Positions 34,966 through 44,287 of a stretch of DNA of 64,000 nucleotides are shown here, piece by piece. The number at the start of each line of letters is the position of its first letter. The first letter of the stretch is position 1. Source of the stretch: Lysinibacillus sp. ZYM-1 (GTDB lineage: Bacteria; Bacillota; Bacilli; Bacillales_A; Planococcaceae). Below the pieces are notes generated by a model. That model saw only the letters and a list, made by a program, of their open reading frames with translations. It had not been told where the DNA came from and did no database searches. The translations under genes and the position numbers were made by a program. Where the stretch lies: contig NZ_KQ465107.1 of NCBI RefSeq assembly GCF_001308875.1, forward strand, positions 1-64,000. Direction: 5' to 3'.

Positions 34966-35823
34966 CTAGACTTCTTCAGTCCAGCCGTCTTGTTGCTTCA
35001 CTTTACCAGCTTTCATCAATGTTCCCAAAGCACGTTTAAATGCGCCCTTACTCATGTTGAACATTTCTTGAATTTCTTCTGGTGAAGACTTATCCCCAAA
35101 TGGCATTTTGCCTCCTACATCTTGTAAATAGCTCAAGATTCGCTGTGCATCATCTGAGAGTCGCTCATGTTTTCGTGGTAAAAGAGAGCCATTCATGGAG
35201 CCATCTTCTTTTACATCGATAATTCGAACAACTACATCTTGTCCCAAGCGTGGCTCTGCACTGCGCTCTGATTCATGCACAAAAATACGGAAAGGGTTTT
35301 CTACGCCAAGTAAAAACGAGCCAACAGGTAACAAACGATATGGACGTGCTTGAATGTTTTTATTATGCAAATCTTCAAATGCACCTTCATATAGCTCCGA
35401 AATCTTTTCTTCCGTTGCTAATCGTCCAAATAAATCACCGTTACGATCTGTGCGTAGTGTCATAAATAAATGATCACCTGGAACTGGCCACACCTCTTTT
35501 AATGGCGGTAAATCCTCTGCTCTTACTAATACTTCACGGGAGGAGCCAATATCTACATAAGCTCCTTCATGTTCGACTACTTTTAGCACTCTTGCCCAAC
35601 CATATTCACCTTGTGTAAAAGCTGGGATAGCAGTTGTAGCAGCTAGATCCCCGCGTCGATCTACAAATAAAAATACTTCAAGGCGATCACCTACTGTTAG
35701 CGGCTCTGTTACCTCTGAAGCATTTAAAGGTAGTTCTTCAACTCCATTTGTTAAAATCCATTTTGATGTTTGTTGCTCTAATACCGTTAATGTAACGACT
35801 TCACCTGATTTTAATGCGTCCAT
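34966..35823 (-). CDS. cvfB: S1-like RNA-binding protein CvfB (YitL)
   Basis: 285 residues: an N-terminal OB/S1-like unit (SGEVVTLTVLEQQTSKWILTNG), two central S1 domains (YGWARVLKVVEHEGAYVDIG, VGSFLLGVENPFRIFVHESE), and a C-terminal winged helix (MFNMSKGAFKRALGTLMKAG). In Staphylococcus CvfB binds RNA and affects virulence gene expression. Start ATG 35823. It follows mntR by 29 bases on the same strand and is probably cotranscribed. Confidence 0.92.
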   Translation of the reverse strand: MDALKSGEVVTLTVLEQQTSKWILTNGVEELPLNASEVTEPLTVGDRLEVFLFVDRRGDLAATTAIPAFTQGEYGWARVLKVVEHEGAYVDIGSSREVLVRAEDLPPLKEVWPVPGDHLFMTLRTDRNGDLFGRLATEEKISELYEGAFEDLHNKNIQARPYRLLPVGSFLLGVENPFRIFVHESERSAEPRLGQDVVVRIIDVKEDGSMNGSLLPRKHERLSDDAQRILSYLQDVGGKMPFGDKSSPEEIQEMFNMSKGAFKRALGTLMKAGKVKQQDGWTEEV

Positions 35824-35852
35824 ATTGTCTTCCTTTCCTTCACACCATCATT

Positions 35853-36272
35853 TTATAGATTGTGCTGTGTCTTTGATGCCTCTAATTTTTTCACGATGTC
35901 TGGATTCTCTTCCATTACTTGCACAAGATCTGCTATACGATCGATTGAATTCCAACTTAAATGATGTTCAATTCCTTCAACATCATCATATATACGCTCT
36001 TCATCCACACCAATCATTCGTAAAAACTGCTCGAGCAATTCATGGCGCTGCACAAGACGCTTTCCTAGCTTTTCACCTTTTGGCGTCAATGTCAGTCCAC
36101 GGTATTTTTCATAAACTAAATAACCATCTTTATCTAATTTTTGAACCATCTTTGTAACAGAAGAAGGAAGAACAGATAATGCTTCAGCAATGTCAGACAC
36201 TCGCGCATATCCTTTGTTAGCGATTAATAAATATATTTGTTCGATATGGTCCTCCATACTAGGTGTTGGCAT
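35853..36272 (-). CDS. mntR: Manganese-responsive transcriptional regulator MntR
   Basis: 139 residues of the DtxR/MntR family: winged helix-turn-helix ([23 protein letters not shown]), then the dimer/metal domain with conserved metal ligands ([28 protein letters not shown]). Binds Mn2+ and represses Mn uptake genes. ATG 36272 after GAGGG. No mnt transporter gene lies in the window, so its targets are elsewhere. Confidence 0.94.
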   Translation of the reverse strand: MPTPSMEDHIEQIYLLIANKGYARVSDIAEALSVLPSSVTKMVQKLDKDGYLVYEKYRGLTLTPKGEKLGKRLVQRHELLEQFLRMIGVDEERIYDDVEGIEHHLSWNSIDRIADLVQVMEENPDIVKKLEASKTQHNL

Positions 36273-36375
36273 ATCTTTTTCCCTCTCTTTCCTTTTCTTA
36301 CTCTCTAGTTTACTACAAGCTTGGCTTAAAAGTTAACTGAAAATACATATGCCAGAAAATCACTACCTGTACAAC

Positions 36376-36409
36376 TTAAAAAGAGCCTCTTCAATTAAGA
36401 AGTAGGCTC
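36376..36409 (-). terminator. Terminator overlapping the comFB stop codon
   Basis: GAGCCTACTTC / GAAGAGGCTC on the minus strand, followed by TTTTTAAG. The comFB stop lies in the loop. Confidence 0.85.
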
Positions 36410-36697
36410 CACTTTGTGTCGAGGATACTTATTTACCACATGTAACGCATGAATAATCTCTTTGTTAATGCGCTCAATACTTTCAGGAGTATTCATTTCT
36501 TTAAATGCCTCGTCTCTAGCTTCCATAGATGTAACATACTTACTCGGCAATGCATTTAGTGTAAGTGCCACCGTGTCGAGTTCACAGATTTCGCATTTAC
36601 AAAATGTTTGATATTCCGGTCCTCGTAGTAAAAAGCTTACTAAACCACGCACAATCTCTTCTGTAACATTTACTAAAATAGGATCTGACATATTCAA
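36395..36697 (-). CDS. ComFB-family protein (late competence development)
   Basis: 100 residues matching ComFB: an N-terminal NVTEEIVRGLVSFLL helix and the zinc-type motif CKCEICELDTVALTLNALPSKYV near residue 34. In B. subtilis comFB lies between comFA and comFC; here it stands alone between mntR and cadA. Related proteins outside Bacillus bind cyclic di-nucleotides, so a signalling role is possible. TTG 36697 has GAGG seven bases upstream; the ATG two codons on is too far from it. Confidence 0.85.
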   Translation of the reverse strand: MNMSDPILVNVTEEIVRGLVSFLLRGPEYQTFCKCEICELDTVALTLNALPSKYVTSMEARDEAFKEMNTPESIERINKEIIHALHVVNKYPRHKVEPTS

Positions 36698-36860
36698 ACT
36701 TTCGCCTCATTTATATTGAATGGTTACATTACTCCTGAAACTATAATAGCCTTTAAAAAGTTCTTTTTCAAGAATCACTAGTAGCATCTATTCGCACAAA
36801 ATTAGTAGTGTCAAAGTAAGATTAATCTCCTACTTTTCCTATCAAATCCCACCTTATATA

Positions 36861-38984
36861 CTACTTTTTTGCTCTTATTAGTCTTAATGAATTAAAAACA
36901 ACTAATATGGTTGCGCCCATATCTGCAAAAATTGCTATCCATAACGTTAGCCATCCTGGGATTACAAGCAGCAACGCAATTAATTTTAAGGCTAGGGCAA
37001 ATATAATATTTTCTTTAATAATGCGTAATGTTTTTCTGCTTAAGCCAATTGTGTATGGGAGCTTTGTTAAATCGTCACCCATTAAGGCAATATCAGCTGT
37101 CTCAAGAGCTGCATCTGTGCCTGCTCCACCCATTGCAATTCCCACGTTTGCAGTGGCTAATGCTGGTGCATCGTTTACACCATCCCCAACCATTGCTACT
37201 GCACCAAACTGTGCACGTAAATCTTTAATCGCCATTAATTTTTCCTCTGGTAATAAACCAGCACGCACATCTGTTACCTGCAATGATGTAGCAATGGCCT
37301 TTGCAGTGGGCTCTGCATCACCTGTTAACATCACCATATGTTTTACTTTTAGGGCATTTAATTTATGCAATACATCCTTACTTTCATGACGCAATTGATC
37401 AGCAATCCCAATTAATCCAATAAGTTGGTTTTTCGAAACCGCTGCTACTACTGTCTTACCCTGTTCTTGCAGTTTTTTAACTTGATTTTCTATATTTTTA
37501 TCGATTGAAGCTAAAGTCGCAACCCATTTCATGCTACCCACATAAATAATCTGATCATCAACCGTTGCATAGGCACCTTTGCCTGTGACTGATTGGAAAT
37601 CTGTAGGCACTAGCTCTGATAAATTTTTATTGTGTAATCTATTTAAAATAGCTTTAGCTAAAGGATGTTGGGATTGCTTTTCTACTGCTGCCACTAGCTG
37701 TAACACATAGTCCTCTGACCAACCATCCGTTGTCAATATATCCGTTACTGCAGGCTGTCCTTCTGTTAATGTACCTGTTTTATCAAAGGCTACAGCTTCA
37801 ATATGTCCTAATTGTTCTAAATGAATTCCGCCTTTAATAAGGACACCCTGTCTTGCAGCATTTCCAATCGCTGTCACAATTGCCACTGGTGTAGAAACAA
37901 CGAGCGCACAAGGACATCCTACTACTAAAACAGCTAAGCCTTGGTAAATCCAGTGCTGCCAATCACCTACAAATAACGGCGGAATTACAGCTACTAGAAA
38001 AGCAACAATCATAATAGCCGGTGTGTAATACTTGGCAAAGCGATCAACAAATTGCTGAGAAGGTGCTTTTTCTGCCTGCGCCTCTTCTACAAGATGAATA
38101 ATCTTAGCTATTGTTGTGTCTTCTACTCGCTTTGTCACGCGAACTTCCAGTGCGCCTTCTTCGTTTAAAGTACCTGCGAAGACTTCATCATTTACTGTTT
38201 TATTCACTGGAATGGACTCACCTGTTATAGCCGCCTGATTCACTGCAGAAAGCCCGCTAATGACAATACCATCCATCGCAATCTTTTGCCCAGGCTTAAC
38301 AATTAGAATGTCACCTATCTCTATGTCTTCCGTCGGTAGTTCAAGCTCATGGAAATGTTCGCCGTGGGCTCTTTTGATAACGGCCGTTGGCGGAGCAATA
38401 TCCATTAACCCTCGAATAGATTGTCTTGCCTTATCCATGGAGTAAGCTTCAAGTGCCTCACTTACGGCAAATAGAAATACTACAACTGCCGCTTCTTCCC
38501 ACTCTCCAATAATCGCAGCTCCAATAATAGCGATTGTCATAAGGGTTTTCATATCAAATTCAAAGCGAGCTAAATTACGGAAGCCCGTTTTGAAAATACC
38601 AATCCCCCCAACAAGAATAGCTATGATAAACATGGCTATTGGTATCGGGTTCGTTTCTCCCTGCATTGAAACAAATAGATATCCTAGAATGACAAAGAAC
38701 AAGGATATTCCCGCTAGAATATTTTCTTTTTTACGGTAGAAGGGTATGGATTTTTCAAGTGTTCTTGCTGCTGATTGGGACACTTTTATCCCATCAAAGG
38801 CACCTGCTTCTTCAATTTGATTCACACTAATGTTGCCGATTACTGTTATTTTAGAAGCACCAAAATTGACTTGCGCATTCTCTACCTCTGGTATGGCCTT
38901 AACATTTTTCTCAAATTTTGCTGCACAGCTGGCACAGGAAAGATTTTGCAATCTGTATTCTTGTTTAGTTGGCGTCGCTGCCAT
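36861..38984 (-). CDS. cadA: Heavy-metal (Cd/Zn) P-type ATPase CadA
   Basis: 707 residues. One HMA domain with CASC (residues 17-20), eight membrane spans, metal-site CPC motif in VVGCPCALVV, phosphorylation motif DKTGT, HP motif SQHPLAKA and hinge GDGVNDAPAL. This set, with cadC before it, identifies a P1B-2 Zn/Cd/Pb exporter. Start ATG 38984 follows GGGGATT and overlaps the cadC end by 20 bases; the longer frame is unsupported. Confidence 0.94.
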   Translation of the reverse strand: MAATPTKQEYRLQNLSCASCAAKFEKNVKAIPEVENAQVNFGASKITVIGNISVNQIEEAGAFDGIKVSQSAARTLEKSIPFYRKKENILAGISLFFVILGYLFVSMQGETNPIPIAMFIIAILVGGIGIFKTGFRNLARFEFDMKTLMTIAIIGAAIIGEWEEAAVVVFLFAVSEALEAYSMDKARQSIRGLMDIAPPTAVIKRAHGEHFHELELPTEDIEIGDILIVKPGQKIAMDGIVISGLSAVNQAAITGESIPVNKTVNDEVFAGTLNEEGALEVRVTKRVEDTTIAKIIHLVEEAQAEKAPSQQFVDRFAKYYTPAIMIVAFLVAVIPPLFVGDWQHWIYQGLAVLVVGCPCALVVSTPVAIVTAIGNAARQGVLIKGGIHLEQLGHIEAVAFDKTGTLTEGQPAVTDILTTDGWSEDYVLQLVAAVEKQSQHPLAKAILNRLHNKNLSELVPTDFQSVTGKGAYATVDDQIIYVGSMKWVATLASIDKNIENQVKKLQEQGKTVVAAVSKNQLIGLIGIADQLRHESKDVLHKLNALKVKHMVMLTGDAEPTAKAIATSLQVTDVRAGLLPEEKLMAIKDLRAQFGAVAMVGDGVNDAPALATANVGIAMGGAGTDAALETADIALMGDDLTKLPYTIGLSRKTLRIIKENIIFALALKLIALLLVIPGWLTLWIAIFADMGATILVVFNSLRLIRAKK

Positions 38985-39336
38985 TCGCAATCCCCTCTTT
39001 CGCATGTTCATAGGCAATTGTTACAATTTGAAATACATGCTCATCCGCTAAAGAGTAGTACATTTGCTTTCCTTTGCGGTGTGATTTTGCTAAATTATTA
39101 TCTTTTAAATAACGTAAATGATGTGATGCTGTTGCGACTGACGAACCAATTATAGATGCTACATCACAAACACATAATTCATCCTCTACCGTTAAGGAAA
39201 AAGCGATTTTAAGCCTTGTTTCATCAGATAATGCTTTTAAAAACTTTGCTACACCTGACAAATCAGGCATTTGTTGTTGTACCCTAGTTACTGCTTCTTC
39301 ATGTACTTGTGTCACTTCACAAATTTCTTTTGGCAC
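38965..39336 (-). CDS. cadC: ArsR/SmtB-family metal-sensing repressor CadC
   Basis: 123 residues. Winged helix with ELCVCDVASIIGSSVATASHHLRYL (the Cys pair and the recognition helix) and an N-terminal Cys, as in CadC, whose N-terminal and alpha-3 Cys residues bind Cd/Pb. The C-terminal ADEHVFQIVTIAYEHAKEG matches the alpha-5 zinc site. Start GTG 39336 after GAGGTGAG. First gene of the cadCA operon, which has two inverted-repeat operators. Confidence 0.93.
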   Translation of the reverse strand: MPKEICEVTQVHEEAVTRVQQQMPDLSGVAKFLKALSDETRLKIAFSLTVEDELCVCDVASIIGSSVATASHHLRYLKDNNLAKSHRKGKQMYYSLADEHVFQIVTIAYEHAKEGIANGSDAN

Positions 39337-39349
39337 TGTCTCTCACCTC

Positions 39350-39418
39350 ATTCAAATATTCGTTTGATTGTATTCAATGTAACATATTATTCCATCTTAT
39401 TCAAATGAATGTTTGAAT
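39350..39418 (-). promoter_or_regulatory. cadCA promoter with two CadC-type operators
   Basis: Operator 1 at 39399-39418 is ATTCAAA-N6-TTTGAAT and overlaps the -35 box TTGAAT (39399-39404). After 17 bases comes TACATT (39376-39381). Operator 2 at 39350-39369 is ATTCAAA-N6-TTTGATT and begins near the expected +1. Both resemble the ArsR/SmtB 12-2-12 type palindrome. Confidence 0.7.
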
Positions 39419-39451
39419 GTTAATGGTTTATATCATTGTATTTCTTTTATC

Positions 39452-39493
39452 AAAAAAAATTAGCGTACTTTGAGAGTACGCTAATCTTTTTTG
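39452..39493 (-). terminator. Bidirectional terminator after the penicillin acylase gene
   Basis: Perfect 11-base stem ATTAGCGTACT / AGTACGCTAAT (39460-39470, 39476-39486) with A8 before and T6 after. Confidence 0.9.
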
Positions 39494-41863
39494 TTACTGT
39501 GCTTTTAATTGTAATGTTTTACCTTTTATATCTTCCTGTTTCACAAAAGTTTGATGATAATCACCATTCGCCCAATCAAGTACCTGATCTTGGTACCAAT
39601 CAGACTTAACATGACCGCTTTGGCCAGGACCAACGATATGGTAAGCTGAGCTTAAATCACCCGCATCCACAACAAAACGCCAAGATGCACCGTGATCTAC
39701 ATTACCAGAAAGGTCATTATCAGCGGCCTGTACTGTGACTTTCGAGCCTCCAATCGGAACCTTTTTAGCATTAAAATAGGCAGCTAGAATAGGAGACGCA
39801 CTCCCTAACGTATGATCAAAAGTAAGCTGATGGAAATCACCCCATTGCCATTTCGATGCATTTTTGCCGAATTGATCTTCTAATTGTGTAATTGTGAGCT
39901 CTAGTGCCTTGTAAACGGTTGCATCAACACCACCTTGCTCCTCTATCCAAATACTTTTATCCCCTGCATAGGCTGTACGTAAAAGCTGGTCTGTAATATT
40001 AAATTTACCATGCATGATGTTGTACATATCTTCAGGCATTTGATCTTTAAACAATACTTCCTGTAATTTGATCATAAGTGTATGGAATACAAGAGGCGCT
40101 CCTGATTCCTTAGTATCAATCATATCCCAATTCTCTAGCATGGCTATAATCTCTACATACTTACCATCCTGATCTTGCGCTTTCATAGATGTTAATAAAC
40201 TAGGGAGGAATTCTCTGGCATAAAGGTTATGCTGATCCATTTGTAATTTCATCATATCCTCTACTATTATTGAATCATTTGCCTCAAGTACTTCTTTAAT
40301 TCGTTCAAAACGATAAGGTTGAGCCCAGAAGTCTGTAATGTGATATGGATATTCTTCACCTACTACTTGGTTATTGGCAGTAGCAATGAAGCCTTCTTTC
40401 GGATTCACTATAGTTGGTAGCTCATCCCATGGAATAAAACCTTCCCAACCATAGTTACTAGAATCACCTGGAACTGGCAATTGACCATCCCCTTGCTTTC
40501 GAATAGGAATTTGACCATTTGCTTTATAAGCAATTGTGCCATCCTTAGAAGCAAACACGAAGTTCTGAGCAGGTGCCTTAAAATCTTCTAAAGCTTTTTC
40601 AAAGTCATTCCAAGATTTCGACTTATTAAAACCAATTACTGCGCGTAATTCCGCGGTTGGCTGTAGTGCTGTCCACTGCATTGAAAATTGTGCGGTTGGC
40701 TCGGTATCTTTGAATGCTAAATCCGTCATAATTGGACCATGGCGTGTAACAACCACTTCAAAGTCTATAGTTTTTCCATCCTTCACCTTGATAGGTTCAT
40801 CACGCACCTCTGCCTGCTCCCACTTCCCATCGTAACGGAATTGTGTTGGATTATCGGGATTTGGTATTTCAATATATAAATCCTGTACATCTGGGCCCAC
40901 ATTCGTCACGCCCCATGCAATATCATCGTTATGACCTAAAATAATCCCCGGAATCCCCGCAAAAATGACACCACTGACATTTTGTTGTGATGATTGCAGA
41001 TGCATTTGATACCAAATAGAAGGAGTACTCAACCCTAGGTGCGGATCATCTGCCAAAATAGGTGTGCCAGATTTAGTTTTATCACCAGAAACAACCCAGT
41101 TATTACTACCATTAAATTCATTAGGTAATAAATCTGCATTAAATTGTCCTACCACCGCTACAGGGTTTTTTATATTAGCCTCAATAATAGACGACGCATT
41201 TTCAGGATATTTAATGAATAATTCTTTAGCTTTTTCCTCATCAAAATTTTGTAAAGCCCAGTGACGGAAGGCAAGTGTATTCCAATTCCCTCCCAAATCA
41301 TAAGCCATATACTTACCAATCGTTAAAGAATCCACGACTGTCCATTCCTCTGGCTCATAGCCCAATAATGAAAATTCATAGCTTAAAGTATTATTTTCCT
41401 TAGCTTGTTCAATAAATGCATTTACCCCTTCTGCATACCACTCTAATACTTGCTTGCTTTCTACATCATAAGCTGCTAGTGATTTCTCAGCTGCATCGCG
41501 TAAGCTAAATGTACGAAAATGTTTATCCGTATCAATCGTGGCTTCCCCAATAATTTCTGACAATCGTCCACTCGCCTGTCTTCGTGCTAAATCCATTTGA
41601 AATAGTCGATCTTGTGCTTGGACATAACCTTGCGCACGATACAAATCGGCGTCTGTCTTTGCAAAAATATGAGGAACTCCTTTATCATCCCTTGTAACTG
41701 TCACATCCTGATCTAGAATATTGACCGTTAACTCACCGTCAATCACTGGCTTGGATTTATTCATAAACCATGTAAATCCGATAAAAGCTACGATAGCTAA
41801 AGCCGCTACGATTCCAGCAAAGACAATGAGCCACTTTCTCCATTTATACTTTCTCTTTTCCAC
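39494..41863 (-). CDS. Penicillin acylase-family (Ntn hydrolase) membrane-anchored amidase
   Basis: 789 residues. An N-terminal signal anchor (10-34) precedes the two-chain Ntn-hydrolase fold. The predicted processing site and nucleophile is Ser 253 in NGSNNWVVSG; downstream are GHNDDIAWGVTNVGPD and NNQVVGEEYPYHITD, typical of the family. The precursor should self-cleave before Ser 253. Such enzymes hydrolyse beta-lactams, acyl-homoserine lactones or cyclic lipopeptides; the substrate here is unknown. Monocistronic. Bacillaceae homologues are common but few are characterised. Confidence 0.88.
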   Translation of the reverse strand: MEKRKYKWRKWLIVFAGIVAALAIVAFIGFTWFMNKSKPVIDGELTVNILDQDVTVTRDDKGVPHIFAKTDADLYRAQGYVQAQDRLFQMDLARRQASGRLSEIIGEATIDTDKHFRTFSLRDAAEKSLAAYDVESKQVLEWYAEGVNAFIEQAKENNTLSYEFSLLGYEPEEWTVVDSLTIGKYMAYDLGGNWNTLAFRHWALQNFDEEKAKELFIKYPENASSIIEANIKNPVAVVGQFNADLLPNEFNGSNNWVVSGDKTKSGTPILADDPHLGLSTPSIWYQMHLQSSQQNVSGVIFAGIPGIILGHNDDIAWGVTNVGPDVQDLYIEIPNPDNPTQFRYDGKWEQAEVRDEPIKVKDGKTIDFEVVVTRHGPIMTDLAFKDTEPTAQFSMQWTALQPTAELRAVIGFNKSKSWNDFEKALEDFKAPAQNFVFASKDGTIAYKANGQIPIRKQGDGQLPVPGDSSNYGWEGFIPWDELPTIVNPKEGFIATANNQVVGEEYPYHITDFWAQPYRFERIKEVLEANDSIIVEDMMKLQMDQHNLYAREFLPSLLTSMKAQDQDGKYVEIIAMLENWDMIDTKESGAPLVFHTLMIKLQEVLFKDQMPEDMYNIMHGKFNITDQLLRTAYAGDKSIWIEEQGGVDATVYKALELTITQLEDQFGKNASKWQWGDFHQLTFDHTLGSASPILAAYFNAKKVPIGGSKVTVQAADNDLSGNVDHGASWRFVVDAGDLSSAYHIVGPGQSGHVKSDWYQDQVLDWANGDYHQTFVKQEDIKGKTLQLKAQ

Positions 41864-42315
41864 CTAATAACCCCCTCTGTGCACTATATTCTTTTACTAC
41901 CTCTCCAAAACATTAAAACACGGTTCGAAGGATAAAATTTTTAGCGAATTTCCGTTTGTTATGTAAAGAAAATCATCTTTAAACACAGAATTTTATAATC
42001 ATTCGCTATTAGAATAGTATAAACAATAGGAAATATGAAGGCTACTGAGCAATGTTAAAAAAGTATTTTCATAGATAAATATGTATATTCGTATTGGGTT
42101 AGTGGTCTTGGTCATTGAGTGGTATATTCCTCAGATAGAACTCTTTCTCCAGATATTAAGTGAAATATTCTCCACATTGTTCAAATTCCGATTAAATTTC
42201 TAATAGGATTGCTCTCTCCCCCACGAAGAGCAATTCTAGAAAATGATACAACAAAAATTTGACACCCCCTTACCTTGAAAAAAAATCCAAATTTCTATAA
42301 TGATTTCAAAGACAT
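41864..42315. other. Long intergenic region, no gene seen
   Basis: About 450 AT-rich bases. Short frames on both strands lack ribosome sites. On the plus strand TTGAAA followed 15 bases later by TATAAT (near 42276-42303) looks promoter-like but leads only into the exoA terminator. Confidence 0.5.
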
Positions 42316-42352
42316 AAAAAATCGTATTTCCAAATAGAAAATACGATTTTTT
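42316..42352 (-). terminator. Terminator after exoA
   Basis: AAAAAATCGTATTTC pairs with GAAAATACGATTTTTT (one bulge). T tail on either strand. Confidence 0.88.
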
Positions 42353-42355
42353 ATG

Positions 42356-43111
42356 CTAGAAATGTAGTTGTAATTCAATAGGGCAATGATCGCTGCCCAT
42401 AATGTGTGGGTGAATGGTTGCACTATTAATTTGATCTTTTAGTTGATCAGAAACAATAAAATAATCAATACGCCAACCAATATTACGTTCACGTACTTTA
42501 TTCATATAGGACCACCATGTATAATGGTCTGTTTCATTTGGATGCTTGTATCTGAAAGAATCAACAAAGCCGCTTGCTAAAAGCTCCGAAAGTTTCGCAC
42601 GCTCTTCATATGTAAATCCAGAATTCCCTATATTAGATTTAGCATTTTTTAAATCTATTTCAGTGTGTGCGACATTTAAATCACCACAATAGACAACAGG
42701 CTTCTTGCTATTTAGTTCTTGTAAATAGCTTGCCAAACGGTCTTCCCAAGTTAGTCGAAGTGGTAATCTCGCTAAATCTCGCTGTGCATTGGGCGTATAA
42801 ACATTCACCAAATAAAAATCTTGATATTCTAATGTAATAATTCTACCCTCATCCTGTGAATCTTCATCACCAACTCCATATCGAACAGACAGTGGTGTAT
42901 GCTTTGTAAATATAGCCGTCCCAGAATAGCCTTTCTTCTGAGCATAGTTCCAATATTGCTCATAACCATCTAGAGTAAGCTCCACTTGTCCAGCCTGACA
43001 TTTAGTTTCTTGAATACAAAAAAAATCTACTTCTACCTGATGAAAGAAATCTAGAAAGCCTTTCCCCAAGCAAGCTCGAATTCCATTGACATTCCATGAT
43101 ATAAATTTCAT
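42356..43111 (-). CDS. exoA: Exodeoxyribonuclease III / AP endonuclease
   Basis: 251 residues: KFISWNVNGIRACLGKGF at the N terminus, catalytic Glu in CIQETKCQ, NVYTPNAQRD, GDLNVAHTEIDL, and GSDHCPIEL at the end, the full EEP/ExoIII set. Repairs abasic DNA in the cytoplasm. Start ATG 43111 with AAGGAG upstream; the longer frame crosses the murB terminator. Confidence 0.95.
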   Translation of the reverse strand: MKFISWNVNGIRACLGKGFLDFFHQVEVDFFCIQETKCQAGQVELTLDGYEQYWNYAQKKGYSGTAIFTKHTPLSVRYGVGDEDSQDEGRIITLEYQDFYLVNVYTPNAQRDLARLPLRLTWEDRLASYLQELNSKKPVVYCGDLNVAHTEIDLKNAKSNIGNSGFTYEERAKLSELLASGFVDSFRYKHPNETDHYTWWSYMNKVRERNIGWRIDYFIVSDQLKDQINSATIHPHIMGSDHCPIELQLHF

Positions 43112-43126
43112 CTCATCTTCACTCCT

Positions 43127-43162
43127 TAAAAAAACGCCCTTCGACTCAAGCGAAGAGCGCCA
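43127..43162 (-). terminator. Terminator between murB and exoA
   Basis: CGCTCTTCG / CGAAGGGCG stem (43135-43143, 43151-43159), then seven T residues on the minus strand. Confidence 0.88.
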
Positions 43163-43164
43163 CA

Positions 43165-44079
43165 TTATAGATCGTCACCAACAATTTTAACTTCAGTCTC
43201 TAATTCAATACCGAATTTTTCCTTCACAATGCGCTGTACCATTTGAATGGTTGCAATATAATCAGAAGCAGTAGCATTTCCTTTATTGACAATAAAACCT
43301 GCATGCTTCGTAGAGACTTCTGCACCGCCTACCCCTTTGCCTTGCAAGCCACTGTCTTGAATAAGTTTACCTGCAAAATGACCTGGTGGACGTTTAAAAA
43401 CACTTCCCGCGGATGGATATTCTAATGGCTGCTTAGATTCTCGTTGGAATGTTAAATCGGCAATCTTCGCATCAATTTCCTTCTGTACGCCAGGTGCTAA
43501 TTGGAACTCAGAGGACAACACGTAATAGCCTTTCTTCGCAATAACGCTTTTACGATAGCCAAGCTCAAGCTCTTCCTTTGATAGGGTTAAAATTTCTCCC
43601 TCTCTTGTTAACACCTTAGATGAAACAATAATATCTTTAATCTCACCGCCATAAGCTCCTGCGTTCATAGCCATTGCACCGCCAATTGACCCAGGGATAC
43701 CGCAGGCAAATTCAAAACCTGTTAAAGATGATTTTGCTGAAAGTCTCGACACATCTTTAATTAGTGCCCCACTTTGAGCGTAAACGTGTTCACCATTAAT
43801 ACGAATCTCATCTAAACTTGAAAATGTTACAACGATTCCCCTATGACCACCATCACGAACAACCATATTAGAACCGTTCCCTAACATTAATAAAGGAATA
43901 TTATTTATATATGCATAGCGAATTACAAATGCTGCGTCTTCTTCTGTATCAGGAAGAACAAAAACATCTGCTTTGCCACCTAATTTTGTCATTGTATATT
44001 GTTGTAATGATTCATCTAACCTAATATTGGCAGGATTAATGCTCTTCGCTAAATCCATTGCCCATTGTTGTTTTGTCAT
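43165..44079 (-). CDS. murB: UDP-N-acetylenolpyruvoylglucosamine reductase
   Basis: 304 residues of FAD-binding MurB: LGGKADVFVLPDTEEDA, GNGSNMVVRDGGHRG, CGIPGSIGGAMAMNAGAYG, YRKS and the catalytic-Ser segment PSAGSVFKRP. Reduces UDP-GlcNAc-enolpyruvate to UDP-MurNAc. Start ATG 44079. Stands alone, separated from exoA by a terminator. Confidence 0.96.
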   Translation of the reverse strand: MTKQQWAMDLAKSINPANIRLDESLQQYTMTKLGGKADVFVLPDTEEDAAFVIRYAYINNIPLLMLGNGSNMVVRDGGHRGIVVTFSSLDEIRINGEHVYAQSGALIKDVSRLSAKSSLTGFEFACGIPGSIGGAMAMNAGAYGGEIKDIIVSSKVLTREGEILTLSKEELELGYRKSVIAKKGYYVLSSEFQLAPGVQKEIDAKIADLTFQRESKQPLEYPSAGSVFKRPPGHFAGKLIQDSGLQGKGVGGAEVSTKHAGFIVNKGNATASDYIATIQMVQRIVKEKFGIELETEVKIVGDDL

Positions 44080-44287
44080 GAGAGCTATTTCCTTTCTAAC
44101 GTCCTTCTTACTCTACAACAGTATGGATTTAGAACCCCAATTTGACAAGTAAAATGAAGGGTATTTTTATCTCACATTAAAAGACAGGTAAGTCCTGTGC
44201 AGAGATGATGAATATTATAAAGAAAATTGACAGTCATTCCAAGTGTCGTTTTTGGCACAATATTACCTATATGACAAGCCACTTACT

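Noticed and set aside
36907-37389. 160-codon plus-strand frame inside cadA
   Set aside because: Antisense shadow of a conserved P-type ATPase with no ribosome site.
41864-42315. Possible small gene or RNA in the gap before the acylase
   Set aside because: Frames up to 38 codons lack ribosome sites, and no stable structure apart from the exoA terminator was seen.
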